Below, in pieces: positions 17,903 through 26,663 of a stretch of DNA of 64,000 nucleotides. Below the pieces are notes generated by a model. The model was not told the DNA's origin. It did no database searches and saw only the letters and a list, made by a program, of their open reading frames with translations. Made by a program: the position numbers and the translations under genes. How positions within the stretch are numbered: position 1 is the stretch's first letter; each line of letters begins with the position of its first letter. The DNA lies in NCBI RefSeq assembly GCF_017353175.1, contig NZ_JAFMYW010000010.1, positions 232,849 to 296,848 of the forward strand. Reading direction: 5' to 3'. Origin of the DNA: Fibrella forsythiae (GTDB taxonomy: Bacteria > Bacteroidota > Bacteroidia > Cytophagales > Spirosomataceae).

Positions 17903-19363
17903 ATGAACATATCAACAAAACCTTTACGTACTGCTGTGGCGCTTTTCGCCGTGGGTACGTTGCTGCTGACTGGCTGCAAAAAAGACCCCGTCGAGATCAA
18001 CCCAACTGGTACAACAACGGCCAGCAATGGGTACGTCGACAACTGGATCCTGGCCAACATGCGGTACGCCTATTATTGGGCCGACAAAATTCCTGCCCGC
18101 CCCGATACCACGCTGGCACCAGACGACTTCTTCGACTCGATACTGTATAAGTACAACGCCACTACAAACCCGAAAGGCGACCGCTTCTCGTGGATTCAGG
18201 AAAGTTCGGCCGACTTAACCGCATTGCTGAATGGGCAAACAACCACGTCCGGAATGGAGTTCGACCTGCTGCTTCGGACGCAGGGCAGCACCGATGTAGT
18301 GGGCGTTGTGATTTACGTACTGCCCGGTTCGCCCGCTGACAAAGCAGGTTTCAAACGGAACGATGTCTTCTACTCAGTTAACGGAACAGCGTTGAACACA
18401 ACGAACGCAGGCATTGCCTACGGCAGTGGTACACTGACGTTTGGTTTGGCTACGGTTCAGAACGGGGCTTTAACGAATACGACCACAACAAGGGTAGTAA
18501 CGCCGGTTGTCTTTCAGGAAAACCCCGTTTTTAAAGATTCGGTCTATGTTATTGGCGACCGTAAAATTGGGTATCTGATGTACAATCAGTTTGTGCCCGG
18601 CCCGAACGGCTCAACCACTCGTACGTATGATAATCAGGTTAATACGGTATTTGGTAAGTTCAAAACACAAGGTGTGAACGAACTGGTACTCGATCTGCGC
18701 TACAACGGTGGTGGCGATGTGCAATCATCAACCAATCTGGCCAGTTTAATTGTGAAGGGGTTAAACGGGCAGGCGCGAGTGCCGTTCGTACGTAAAGAGT
18801 TTAACCCACAATTAACAACCGATATTCTTAACGATCCTCAGGGGGGCAACGATTTTTTCTATAACTATTTCAGCAGCCCTGCCAACAATATTGGTGGCCA
18901 GTTGTCACGGCTCTATGTATTGACGACCGACCGGACGGCCTCGGCCAGTGAGTTGATTATTAATGGATTGCGGCCTTTCATGACGGTCAATACAGTCGGC
19001 TCAACGTCGGCAGGTAAAAACGTCGGATCGTTTACAATTACGGATGATAATAACGCCAGCAACCTGTGGGGTATGCAGCCTATTGCGTTCCGTTCGTACA
19101 ACAAGAACAACGAATCGGACTACTGGACGGGCTTCACACCAACCGTGACAGTTGACGAACCCTACGGTGCGTTGTATCCCCTCGGCGATACCCGTGATGC
19201 ACTGCTGGCAGGGGCCATTAGCCACATTCGCGGCCTGACAACCGGCGGGCGAGTAGGGCGCGTGAATCAGCAGACGGTAGTTGGCTCATCGTTGTCTCGC
19301 AAGCAGGGCGGCAGTGTGATCAAGCTACCACAGACTGTTTCGCAAAAGCTATTGAACCAGTAG
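17903..19363 (+). CDS. S41 family C-terminal processing peptidase, lipoprotein
   Basis: 486 residues. Lipoprotein signal peptide with lipobox LLTGC. A PDZ-like segment (VLPGSPADKAGFKRNDVFYSVNG) precedes the S41 core: VNELVLDLRYNGGGDV, the nucleophile Ser in DRTASASELI (about residues 345-350), and the general-base Lys in GSTSAGKNVGS. Both catalytic residues are present, so activity is expected. S41/tail-specific proteases degrade or trim envelope proteins. The last 15 nt overlap the tail of the convergent T9SS gene. Confidence 0.9.
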   Translation: MNISTKPLRTAVALFAVGTLLLTGCKKDPVEINPTGTTTASNGYVDNWILANMRYAYYWADKIPARPDTTLAPDDFFDSILYKYNATTNPKGDRFSWIQESSADLTALLNGQTTTSGMEFDLLLRTQGSTDVVGVVIYVLPGSPADKAGFKRNDVFYSVNGTALNTTNAGIAYGSGTLTFGLATVQNGALTNTTTTRVVTPVVFQENPVFKDSVYVIGDRKIGYLMYNQFVPGPNGSTTRTYDNQVNTVFGKFKTQGVNELVLDLRYNGGGDVQSSTNLASLIVKGLNGQARVPFVRKEFNPQLTTDILNDPQGGNDFFYNYFSSPANNIGGQLSRLYVLTTDRTASASELIINGLRPFMTVNTVGSTSAGKNVGSFTITDDNNASNLWGMQPIAFRSYNKNNESDYWTGFTPTVTVDEPYGALYPLGDTRDALLAGAISHIRGLTTGGRVGRVNQQTVVGSSLSRKQGGSVIKLPQTVSQKLLNQ

Positions 19364-20629
19364 TCGTTGTGTGAGTCGGTTGGCTCCTATGCTGGCCGTA
19401 ATTAAATAAACGCCCGAAGGCAGATGACGTTGCGGAACCAGCGTTACCTCACCTTCGGGCGTTTCGTGTTGCTGGCAGTAGATAGGCTGCCCCGTAAGTG
19501 TGGTGATCAGGTACGTTGCATCAGGCAAATTTTCACTGCGCACCGTAATAGACGTACCTGGGTTGGGGTTGTTGGTGATGGTAAAGGCAGGTACGCTGTC
19601 GGTCCAGGTTGCCGTCACAATTTTGCTTATCGTGACGGCTCCGTCAGCGTCTGTTTGGCGCAGCCGATAATAGTTTGTCCCATTCCGTGGGGACCTATCT
19701 GCGAATTGGTAAGTGTGTTGCCTGGTTGCGTCTTCAGCCATCTGTACGCTGCCGATCGGCACAAATTCCTGTGCATCAGCGCTTCGCTCAATGGTAAACA
19801 ATGTGGCTATCTGTGGCTGTTGAACAGATTGCCAACTCAGATCAACAGCGTGTTTGTTGATAGTAGTTTTAAGGTCGAGCGTCGATACTGGCAGTGATCC
19901 GTTAATATTACGAATGAGGATATTATCGAACTGGAAGACAGCCGAATATACATTGCTGGTTAGCCTCAGTTTGAAATCGGTCGTTGCTTGAGTGGGTGTG
20001 AGCACGGGTAAGCCGTCGAATACTTCGGTGGTGCCTACCCAAAGGTCATATGTATCATTGGCCAGAGGCTGTGTGCCACCGCCAGGTTGTAGGTACGTTA
20101 TGGTGCGGCCGGTGTTATTGAGCACAAATGTCAGCGTCTTTTTTCCTGTAAACACGGGCGAATCGATGGCGCCCGCGCCGCCAGCCGGCACATGTCGTAC
20201 TGAGAATTCATACCCTGTATTGGTAAAATTGAAGCCAAAACGAGCATATACGTCGGCATTGGTGGGATTTTGGACTGTGTTGTCGAAGCCGCTGCCGACA
20301 TAGAAATCAACTACGTTGTTGCCCGCTGCGGCTGTTGATGACACCACTTCAAAATCCATCTGTATATACATTGAATTGGCTGATGGAGATAAATCAGTGC
20401 TGCGTGAAAAATGCCCTGATCCGGTACCTGATGATCGATCAAACTGTAGCGTATTGTTCGTAATTGTTCCACCGCTTGTAGCGTTGAATTGCCCCATACC
20501 CGGATTACTGACGTTGACGTAATTGGCTGGTACGCCTCCCGCCGAAAAATCCTGCTGAAAAAGGGTAGTCTGAGCGGAACAAACTCCTGTTACCAGACTG
20601 GCAAAACAGATAATAAGTACAATTCTCAT
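19349..20629 (-). CDS. T9SS type A sorting domain protein
   Basis: 426 residues. Signal peptide (IVLIICFASLVTGVCSAQ), then a beta-sandwich lectin-like region (FQQDFSAGGVPANYV at the start), a fibronectin-like segment (~residues 250-345, with SWQSVQQPQIATLFTIERS) and a C-terminal sorting domain: TNNPNPGTSITVRSEN, PSGVYLITASIGANRL, and basic LTQRLLVQ. This marks it for outer-membrane translocation by T9SS and surface anchoring. Its ligand or enzyme activity is not evident. Confidence 0.87.
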   Translation of the reverse strand: MRIVLIICFASLVTGVCSAQTTLFQQDFSAGGVPANYVNVSNPGMGQFNATSGGTITNNTLQFDRSSGTGSGHFSRSTDLSPSANSMYIQMDFEVVSSTAAAGNNVVDFYVGSGFDNTVQNPTNADVYARFGFNFTNTGYEFSVRHVPAGGAGAIDSPVFTGKKTLTFVLNNTGRTITYLQPGGGTQPLANDTYDLWVGTTEVFDGLPVLTPTQATTDFKLRLTSNVYSAVFQFDNILIRNINGSLPVSTLDLKTTINKHAVDLSWQSVQQPQIATLFTIERSADAQEFVPIGSVQMAEDATRQHTYQFADRSPRNGTNYYRLRQTDADGAVTISKIVTATWTDSVPAFTITNNPNPGTSITVRSENLPDATYLITTLTGQPIYCQQHETPEGEVTLVPQRHLPSGVYLITASIGANRLTQRLLVQ

Positions 20630-20688
20630 GGCATACGGTATCGTTATCCGCTGCCAAGCTACTATTTTTCAGATCACTAACAAATAAG

Positions 20689-21861
20689 TTAGTAAACAAA
20701 AGTCTCCGAATTGTGTTGAATCGTGACTCGTTTGCCTGCGTAGGCTTCTACGTAGCCAATTACCTGAGCGTCAATGCCAAAGGAGCGCGACACATCAATT
20801 ACCGTTTGTGCATGTTCAGGAGCAAGGTATACCTCCAGCCGGTGCCCCATGTTAAATACCTTGAACATCTCCTGCCACGAGGTCCCGCTTTCCTGCTGGA
20901 TCAGATTGAATAGTGGAGGAACGGGCAGCAGATTGTTTTTAACGATGTGGAGGTTATCAATGAAATGCAGCACCTTAGTTTGCGCGCCGCCCGAACAGTG
21001 CACCATACCGTGAATCTGTCCCCGCAATTGGTCGAGCAGCAGTTTCACAACCGGTGCGTAGGTACGTGTTGGCGACAGGATAAGCTTACCCGCCGGAACC
21101 GTTTGATTGGCGCCTACCTCAACCGGCGATTGCAGATCCATGCTGCCGCTATAAATCAGGCTGCGGTCAACGGCGGGGTCGAAGCTTTCAGGGTAACGGT
21201 CGGCAAGTCCATGAGCCAGCACATCGTGGCGGGCTGAGGTGAGGCCGTTGCTGCCCATACCACCGTTATACTCGGTTTCGTAGGTTGCCTGTCCGTAGGA
21301 GGCTAGCCCAACGAGTACGTCGCCGGGTCTGATCTGGTCATTACTGATCACATCGGCGCGCGGCATGCGGGCAATAACAGTACTATCGACAATGAGTGTA
21401 CGAACCAGATCGCCCACGTCGGCGGTTTCGCCACCGGTGCTGTGAATGTCGATGCCGTGGTCTCGCAGCATCTGTAGTACTTCTTCCGTACCATTAATCA
21501 GCGCCGCAATGACCTCGCCGGGAATCAGATTCTTGTTGCGCCCGATGGTGGAAGACAGGAGCATGGGTCCCGTAGCGCCTACACATAATAAATCATCCGT
21601 ATTCATGACTACCGCATCCTGAGCAATGCCTTTCCAAACGCTCATATCGCCGGTTTCGCGCCAGTAGAGATAGGCCAGCGACGATTTAGTGCCAGCGCCG
21701 TCGGCGTGCATAATGGTGCAGTAGGCGGGGTCACCGGCCAGTGCGTCCGGCACAATTTTACAGAATGCGTTTGGAAACAGGCCTTTATCGAGGCGGGCAA
21801 TGGCGTTATGAACGTCTTCCTTGTCGGCAGAAACGCCCCGTTGGGCATAGCGGTCAGTCAT
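20689..21861 (-). CDS. purM: Phosphoribosylformylglycinamidine cyclo-ligase (AIR synthase)
   Basis: 390 residues. It closes the imidazole ring of FGAM to AIR with ATP, step five of purine synthesis, in the cytosol. PurM/SelD-fold signatures: the N-terminal RYAQRGVSADKEDVHNAI, HADGAGTKSSLAYLYW (metal/nucleotide), MNTDDLLCVGA, and HSTGGETADVGDL. The protein is longer than the E. coli enzyme, as in other Bacteroidota PurM. A promoter -7 element lies directly before the ATG. purE is 6 kb away in the same window but not in an operon with it. Confidence 0.93.
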   Translation of the reverse strand: MTDRYAQRGVSADKEDVHNAIARLDKGLFPNAFCKIVPDALAGDPAYCTIMHADGAGTKSSLAYLYWRETGDMSVWKGIAQDAVVMNTDDLLCVGATGPMLLSSTIGRNKNLIPGEVIAALINGTEEVLQMLRDHGIDIHSTGGETADVGDLVRTLIVDSTVIARMPRADVISNDQIRPGDVLVGLASYGQATYETEYNGGMGSNGLTSARHDVLAHGLADRYPESFDPAVDRSLIYSGSMDLQSPVEVGANQTVPAGKLILSPTRTYAPVVKLLLDQLRGQIHGMVHCSGGAQTKVLHFIDNLHIVKNNLLPVPPLFNLIQQESGTSWQEMFKVFNMGHRLEVYLAPEHAQTVIDVSRSFGIDAQVIGYVEAYAGKRVTIQHNSETFVY

Positions 21862-21866
21862 GTGCG

Positions 21867-21874
21867 CAAAGATA
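21867..21874 (-). promoter_or_regulatory. -7 element 5 nt before purM ATG (leaderless arrangement)
   Basis: On the minus strand TATCTTTG is followed by CGCAC and then ATG (21861). The transcript would begin at or next to the start codon. Confidence 0.6.
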
Positions 21875-21933
21875 AGGCAAGGCGCGGACTGTCGTTGCCT
21901 GATAGTGTGGTTAACGTACCTGACACGTAAAGG

Positions 21934-21949
21934 ATAGCGTACACGCTAT
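21934..21949. promoter_or_regulatory. Dyad ATAGCGT-ac-ACGCTAT
   Basis: Perfect 7-bp arms in the divergent purM/mscL intergenic region, 12 nt beyond a copy of the repeated 9-mer (21914-21922). Operator-like; the regulator is unknown. Confidence 0.3.
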
Positions 21950-22099
21950 TAACCAAGTAACCGTCTGTTCTATGGATGAGGCTTAAAAAGTGGCATTACC
22001 TGAGTACTTACTAAAAGGATTGTGGCTAATTTTGATCGTTTCTCTATATTGCTCATAAACAAAATAGAGTATGATTTTTCACTTAACAGCCTATTTGTT

Positions 22100-22486
22100 A
22101 TGATCCGTGATTTTGCCGAATTCATTAAACGGGGAAATGCCCTCGATCTGGCCGTTGGCGTGCTTATTGGCGCTGCTTTTGGCTCTGTTGTCACATCGCT
22201 GACGGAGAACCTGCTGTCTCCCCTGGTTGGCCTGGCCCTTGGTGGTTTCGACCTGAGCGACTCACTGGTTGTGTCATTGACAGAAAAAGCACAGCTAAAA
22301 TTTGGGGCGGTTATTCAGACGTTCATCAACTTTCTGATTACGGCCTTTGTCATCTTCTGGGTAGTACGCCTGTATAACAGATTGACGGGCGGTGCAATCG
22401 GCGTACCTGCGCCACCGCCGGGCCCTTCGCCAACCGAAGAATTGCTCGCCCAAATTCGCGATGAACTACGGAAGCGACCCCTGTAA
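22100..22486 (+). CDS. mscL: Large-conductance mechanosensitive channel
   Basis: 128 residues from ATG 22100, the family's usual length. A GTG-initiated extension from 22022 is unsupported. The homopentameric inner-membrane channel opens under membrane tension to release osmolytes. Visible: N-terminal amphipathic helix IRDFAEFIKRGNALDLAVGV, Gly-rich TM1 (LIGAAFGSVVTSL), TM2 (INFLITAFVIFWVVRLYN), and a cytoplasmic helix with ELLAQIRDELRKR preceded by a proline linker. Confidence 0.95.
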   Translation: MIRDFAEFIKRGNALDLAVGVLIGAAFGSVVTSLTENLLSPLVGLALGGFDLSDSLVVSLTEKAQLKFGAVIQTFINFLITAFVIFWVVRLYNRLTGGAIGVPAPPPGPSPTEELLAQIRDELRKRPL

Positions 22487-22489
22487 TAT

Positions 22490-22557
22490 GATTAGGGCTT
22501 AGGGATGTTGGATTGCTTTGGCGCAGGCCACCAACCCGACATTCCTAAGCCCTAATC
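22490..22557. terminator. 26-bp hairpin between convergent genes
   Basis: Arms 22490-22515 and 22532-22557 pair with three mismatches. The arms repeat GATTAGGG/CTTAGGG-like units. It lies between the mscL stop and the convergent small secreted protein stop. Confidence 0.75.
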
Positions 22558-22567
22558 CTACGTGACT

Positions 22568-22885
22568 CTAGTTCACTTTGGCCGCTTTCTTATCCAGGGC
22601 TTTAGCGGATGCTTTCAGCAGTTTAGCATCGCTTTTCAGTTCTTTCTTTTCAGCTTTGGCTTCTTTCCGCTCAGCATCTTTCATGCGTGTTTTGGGGTCG
22701 GATACGCCCTTAATTTCAAGTCCTTTGTGCGTACGGGCTTCCATCCGCTTTTCTTCAGCTTTGGCCACTTTCTTCTCGGCCTTCATTTCTTTCTTGATGG
22801 CCTTACCTTGCTGCACGGCCTGTGCGTGGGCTCCCTGAACCAGAACAAATAGCAGCCCGAAAGCCGATAGCATTACCTTTTTCAT
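22568..22885 (-). CDS. Small exported Lys/Glu/Ala-rich helical protein
   Basis: 105 residues from ATG 22885 (MKKVMLSAFGLLFVLVQGAHAQ, a clean signal peptide). An upstream in-frame ATG at 22909 would put eight polar residues in front. The mature part is almost wholly Lys/Glu/Ala (for example KEMKAEKKVAKAEEKRMEA), predicting one long charged helix or coiled coil. No family is recognised. It is convergent with mscL. Confidence 0.65.
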   Translation of the reverse strand: MKKVMLSAFGLLFVLVQGAHAQAVQQGKAIKKEMKAEKKVAKAEEKRMEARTHKGLEIKGVSDPKTRMKDAERKEAKAEKKELKSDAKLLKASAKALDKKAAKVN

Positions 22886-23104
22886 GGTCGTTGAGTGTTT
22901 GTGAAGCAACGGTCAACCCCTGTGGCTGACCTGATTTTCTACGAACCGAAGACGCCTGAAAAAGTTTAACTTATTGATTATAAGATAATTAACTATATAA
23001 AATCAGTAGAATAAATAGATTTATGATAATGCATTCATTTACAATTTGTTTGTTCGGTGTCATTAATGGCTTTTTGATCCGAAGGGGCCAAATTATAATG
23101 TGCT

Positions 23105-23130
23105 GCCAGGTACGTTGCAACGTACCTGGC
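23105..23130. repeat. Perfect 26-bp palindrome made of two head-to-head copies of the 9-mer
   Basis: The 13-bp arm GCCAGGTACGTTG (23105-23117) is followed without spacer by its exact reverse complement (23118-23130), joining copies of the repeated word at 23107-23115 and 23120-23128. It starts 12 nt past the stop of the Gfo/Idh/MocA gene, where a terminator would lie. The rest of the AT-rich 232-bp gap holds no further element I can support. Confidence 0.95.
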
Positions 23131-23141
23131 AACGCTGAACG

Positions 23142-24137
23142 TTATTCATAACTAATGCCCGCCGCCCGTCGTACATCATCGAGCAGGGTCATCAGGTTCC
23201 GGCTGTCTGCATGGCTCCAGAGGGGGCTTTCTGTCAGGCCTTCGTTCAGGCAATCCATGACATGCTGAGCTTCATAATTGTAGCCGTTTGTACTGCGTTC
23301 GTAGGTCTGCGTGACTGGCTCAGCGTCGGGTCTTTCAAGGGTAACGACGGTCGATTCGTGGAAACGACCGTGAATACGAATGGTACCCTCCGTGCCGTAA
23401 ATCAGCGCCAGATTCTCGGTATTAGCCATAAACGTGCTGTTCAGCACGGCCATCGCACCATTCGAATAAGTAAGCACCATGCCGCACTGCTCGTCGGCGC
23501 CGGTAGGGGCCAGCGTGGCCGAGGCGATAAGGCTGGTGGGCATACCGTTGATGAGGTAACTGATGAAGAGCGGGTAAATGCCGATGTCGAGCAGCGATCC
23601 ACCGCCTAACTCCTTGTTGAACAGCCGCTTATTGGGGTCGTAATCTGCTTTGAACCCGAAGTCAGCTTTGATGGTCAGCACCTTGCCAATAGCACCTTCG
23701 TCAATCCAGGATTTGGCTTGTTGAATGGTTGGCATAAACCGGCTCCAGAGTGCTTCCATCAGAAACGTTTGTCGGGCTTCGGCCACGCCAAGCATCTGAT
23801 TCACATCGCCAATGTCCATTCCGAACGGTTTTTCGCAGAGAACGGCCAGACCGCCGTTCAGGCAAAGCAGCGTATTGGCGCGGTGATACACGTGGCGGGT
23901 GGCAATGTAAACCACGTCGATATCGTCGGCCATGGCGGTCAAGGCGTCATACGTACCCAGCGCTCGGGGCAGGGTACCGTCGGCGCGTGGATACTGGGCG
24001 GCAAACTCGTCGGCGCGGGCCTGATCGGTTGAGGCAACGGCTACCAGATCGGCATCGGAGAGGGTAACCAGATCGGAAGCAAACTTATGGGCAATGCGGC
24101 CTAGGCCCAGGATAGCCCAACGGATTTTAGTTGGCAT
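23142..24137 (-). CDS. Gfo/Idh/MocA family oxidoreductase
   Basis: 331 residues. N-terminal Rossmann fold (IRWAILGLGRIAHKFASDL) binds NAD(P), and the family signature EKPFGMDIGDV is present (Lys of EKP is catalytic). C-terminal beta-sheet domain with GGGSLLDIGIYP, as in trans-1,2-dihydrobenzene-1,2-diol dehydrogenase-like members. The likely substrate is a sugar or cyclitol, not determinable here. The gene is single; a palindromic pair of the repeated 9-mer sits at its 3' end. Confidence 0.88.
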   Translation of the reverse strand: MPTKIRWAILGLGRIAHKFASDLVTLSDADLVAVASTDQARADEFAAQYPRADGTLPRALGTYDALTAMADDIDVVYIATRHVYHRANTLLCLNGGLAVLCEKPFGMDIGDVNQMLGVAEARQTFLMEALWSRFMPTIQQAKSWIDEGAIGKVLTIKADFGFKADYDPNKRLFNKELGGGSLLDIGIYPLFISYLINGMPTSLIASATLAPTGADEQCGMVLTYSNGAMAVLNSTFMANTENLALIYGTEGTIRIHGRFHESTVVTLERPDAEPVTQTYERSTNGYNYEAQHVMDCLNEGLTESPLWSHADSRNLMTLLDDVRRAAGISYE

Positions 24138-24206
24138 GATTCTATTTTTAGCGCAATGAAGCGACTTTTGCGAAAATCATTGTGTCGCTTTAGTAAAAAC
24201 AACGTT

Positions 24207-25055
24207 ATGCGCTTTCTCCTTCTTTTTCTTCTGCTGGTACTTTCCCGGCCCGGCTTTGCTCAGAATACCGAACAGCCCGATCCGCTTCGCCCTTCCCTGC
24301 GCGACAGTACACAGATCGCCGCCGATTCGACCCGGATGGCCATCGACTCGATGCAGGGTAAACCCAAAACGGCGCTGGTTTTCAGGCCTGTATACCGGTT
24401 TCGGCTCACGGCCGACGGTACGTTCACCAGCGGCAACGTGAATCGGTCATTGCTGCAACTCGTCAGTGCGTTCGATGTCGAGGTCAGTAAGATTGCCAAA
24501 CTATCAACCACGCCCTCGTTCGTATTTGGTCGGCAAAGTGGCTTGCTGGCCGAACGGGAATACTTCGGTGATGCTCGCCTGACTATGTTCTACGAAAACC
24601 GACTGTATTACCTGGCCTTTGGTTCATACGAACGCAGCAACCTCCGCCAGATTCTGAACCGCTACACGGCGGCCGCCGGTATCGGCTACAAACTGGTGTC
24701 GCACAAACGAGCCTACATATCTATTACCGATGTGCTCATCCGCGAATACACCGATTACATCGAATTGAGTGATATAAATATCTGGCGAAACTCGGCGCGT
24801 TTGTTTGGGGAATACAGCTTCGGCAAAGACCGGTGGAGCGTGTCGCATACGGTATTCTACCAGCCAGCGCTGTCGCGGCAGGAGGGGCAACCGTTCAATG
24901 TGCGCTGGAACGGCAGCATCAGTGTTCAGTATAAGTTCAGCACGTACCTGAGTTTTCGGAGCACGCTGGCCAATTCATATGAAAGTATTGTGGTGCCGGG
25001 TCGGGTCAATAACGACCTGCGCCTGACGGTGGGGATGACCTACGAGCGGAAATGA
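24207..25055 (+). CDS. DUF481-like outer-membrane beta-barrel protein
   Basis: 282 residues from ATG 24207, where a good signal peptide begins (MRFLLLFLLLVLSRPGFAQ). An in-frame ATG at 24156 would put 17 basic residues before it. The body is a series of amphipathic beta strands with aromatic ends (YRFRLTADGTFTSGNVNRS, LYYLAFGSYERS), ending LRLTVGMTYERK, consistent with a small outer-membrane barrel of the DUF481 type. Function unknown. Confidence 0.7.
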   Translation: MRFLLLFLLLVLSRPGFAQNTEQPDPLRPSLRDSTQIAADSTRMAIDSMQGKPKTALVFRPVYRFRLTADGTFTSGNVNRSLLQLVSAFDVEVSKIAKLSTTPSFVFGRQSGLLAEREYFGDARLTMFYENRLYYLAFGSYERSNLRQILNRYTAAAGIGYKLVSHKRAYISITDVLIREYTDYIELSDINIWRNSARLFGEYSFGKDRWSVSHTVFYQPALSRQEGQPFNVRWNGSISVQYKFSTYLSFRSTLANSYESIVVPGRVNNDLRLTVGMTYERK

Positions 25056-25106
25056 ATAGGAGCGGCTAACCGGAACAAGCTATTCGGCTCAGGCCAACTA
25101 AGCGTG

Positions 25107-25114
25107 TAATTTTG
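25107..25114 (+). promoter_or_regulatory. -7 element 4 nt before TPR gene ATG (leaderless arrangement)
   Basis: TAATTTTG is followed by TGAT and then ATG (25119), predicting initiation at or next to the start codon. Confidence 0.5.
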
Positions 25115-25118
25115 TGAT

Positions 25119-26594
25119 ATGATGCGCTATCTGCTGATCTTCATGGTGCTGTTACTGGCTACAGGTGGCCGGGCGCAGGGGTTTGTCTGGACACCGGGGC
25201 TGCAGCGCGCCTATACCGATCTGACGAAAGGACGGCTACAAACGGCCCGGCAACTGGTAAGGGCTGAGCCTGATACGCCCGCCAATGGGCTACGGCTCTT
25301 CGTAGACGACTATGTTGATATGATGACCCTGCTCAGTTCGGACGATGATCAGCTGTTCGAAAAACTAGCTGATAAGGAGTCAGAACGACTCGATCAGCTG
25401 GATAGCTTCGATAAAAATTCGCCGTATAAGCGGGTAATACTGGCCGAAGTGAGACTGCACTGGGCGTTCGTCAAACTCAAATTTGGCAAGGAAGCGGCGG
25501 CCAGCTGGGATGTCATCAAGGCCTACAAGCTACTGGCCGAAAATCAACGCCTGTTTCCCGCTTTTCTGCCGACCTATAAATCGCTGGGCGTGATACGGGT
25601 TATGATTGGTTCGGTGCCTGATAGTTACGCCTGGGTGCCCCGGCTGCTGGGCCTGCGCGGCAGCGTGCGCGATGGTCTTGCCGATCTTCAGCGTGCACAG
25701 CGCGACTCTGTTTTCCGCACAGAAGCCCGCCTGGCCGAACTGCTGATCAGCGCGTATGTGCTTCGGTTCACCGAAAACGATGAAACCAACCTGAGCCGAT
25801 TTGTGGCTGAATCGCCGGATAATCTGCTGGTCCGGTTTTTTGCCGTGACCACGGCCATGAAAAATGCCCATTCAGAACAGGCGCTGGCCTGGCTGGCCAC
25901 CCGCCCCGGCGGACCGGCCTATGTGACGCTGCCGGTAATCGAAAATCTGCTGGGCGATATTTACCTTCAGAAGGGGGACTACGCTACGGCGTTGGGACAC
26001 TACAAACGGTTTCTGGCTACGTATCGCGGACAAAACCTGCTGAAAGACAGTCATTATAAGCGGTTTCTCTGCTATTGGCTGGCTGGTGATGATACCCGGG
26101 CCCGGCCTGAGTTAACCCACGTTCTGGCAACAGGGCGAAGTACCGTTGAGGCCGATAAAGCCGCGCAGAAACTAGCCGGAACGTACCTGAAGTCATTTCC
26201 CGGCCAGCGCCAACGCGTATTGATGCAGGCACGGCTAGCGGCCGATGGAGGTTTTCTTGATCAGGCTATTGCTGTGTTGAAACCCTATTCTGAAGCCACG
26301 TTTCAAACTGTGGCGGAGCGGGCTGAATACCAGTACCGGATGGGGCGAATCTACCAGAAGCAGGGCAACGTACCTGCGGCTATCGGGGCTTTCGAGCGCT
26401 CAATCGTGTTGAGCGAGCCAGACCAGTTATCGTTTGGAGCTACTTCGGCGTTGCAGATGGGTTACCTCTATCAGCAGCAGCGCAACGTACCCAGGGCCAG
26501 GCAGGCGTTTGAAAAGGCGCTGAACTACAAACACCATGAATACAAAAACAGTGTCGACAACAAAGCCCGCGCCGCGCTGAACAGTTACCAGTAG
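25119..26594 (+). CDS. Exported TPR-repeat protein
   Basis: 491 residues. Signal peptide (LLIFMVLLLATGGRAQ). The rest is helical: tetratricopeptide-like pairs are clear at ~270-310 (LGDIYLQKGDYATALGHYKRF) and ~400-475 (YRMGRIYQKQGNVPAAIGAFE, MGYLYQQQRNVPRARQAFEKA). The central WAFVKLKFGKEAAASWDVIKAY region resembles periplasmic TPR proteins of Bacteroidota. Probably a scaffold; partner unknown. It follows the DUF481-like gene by 63 bp. Confidence 0.75.
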   Translation: MMRYLLIFMVLLLATGGRAQGFVWTPGLQRAYTDLTKGRLQTARQLVRAEPDTPANGLRLFVDDYVDMMTLLSSDDDQLFEKLADKESERLDQLDSFDKNSPYKRVILAEVRLHWAFVKLKFGKEAAASWDVIKAYKLLAENQRLFPAFLPTYKSLGVIRVMIGSVPDSYAWVPRLLGLRGSVRDGLADLQRAQRDSVFRTEARLAELLISAYVLRFTENDETNLSRFVAESPDNLLVRFFAVTTAMKNAHSEQALAWLATRPGGPAYVTLPVIENLLGDIYLQKGDYATALGHYKRFLATYRGQNLLKDSHYKRFLCYWLAGDDTRARPELTHVLATGRSTVEADKAAQKLAGTYLKSFPGQRQRVLMQARLAADGGFLDQAIAVLKPYSEATFQTVAERAEYQYRMGRIYQKQGNVPAAIGAFERSIVLSEPDQLSFGATSALQMGYLYQQQRNVPRARQAFEKALNYKHHEYKNSVDNKARAALNSYQ

Positions 26595-26663
26595 TGGATA
26601 CTGGATAGCGGATGTTAGGTCGAAGCCACCGGCTCTGTTCAGGTACGTGTCTGGCATCCAGCG

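Noticed and set aside
22022..22099. N-terminal extension of MscL
   Set aside because: The family N-terminus and usual length start at the ATG 22100; the extension begins with GTG and is not conserved-looking.
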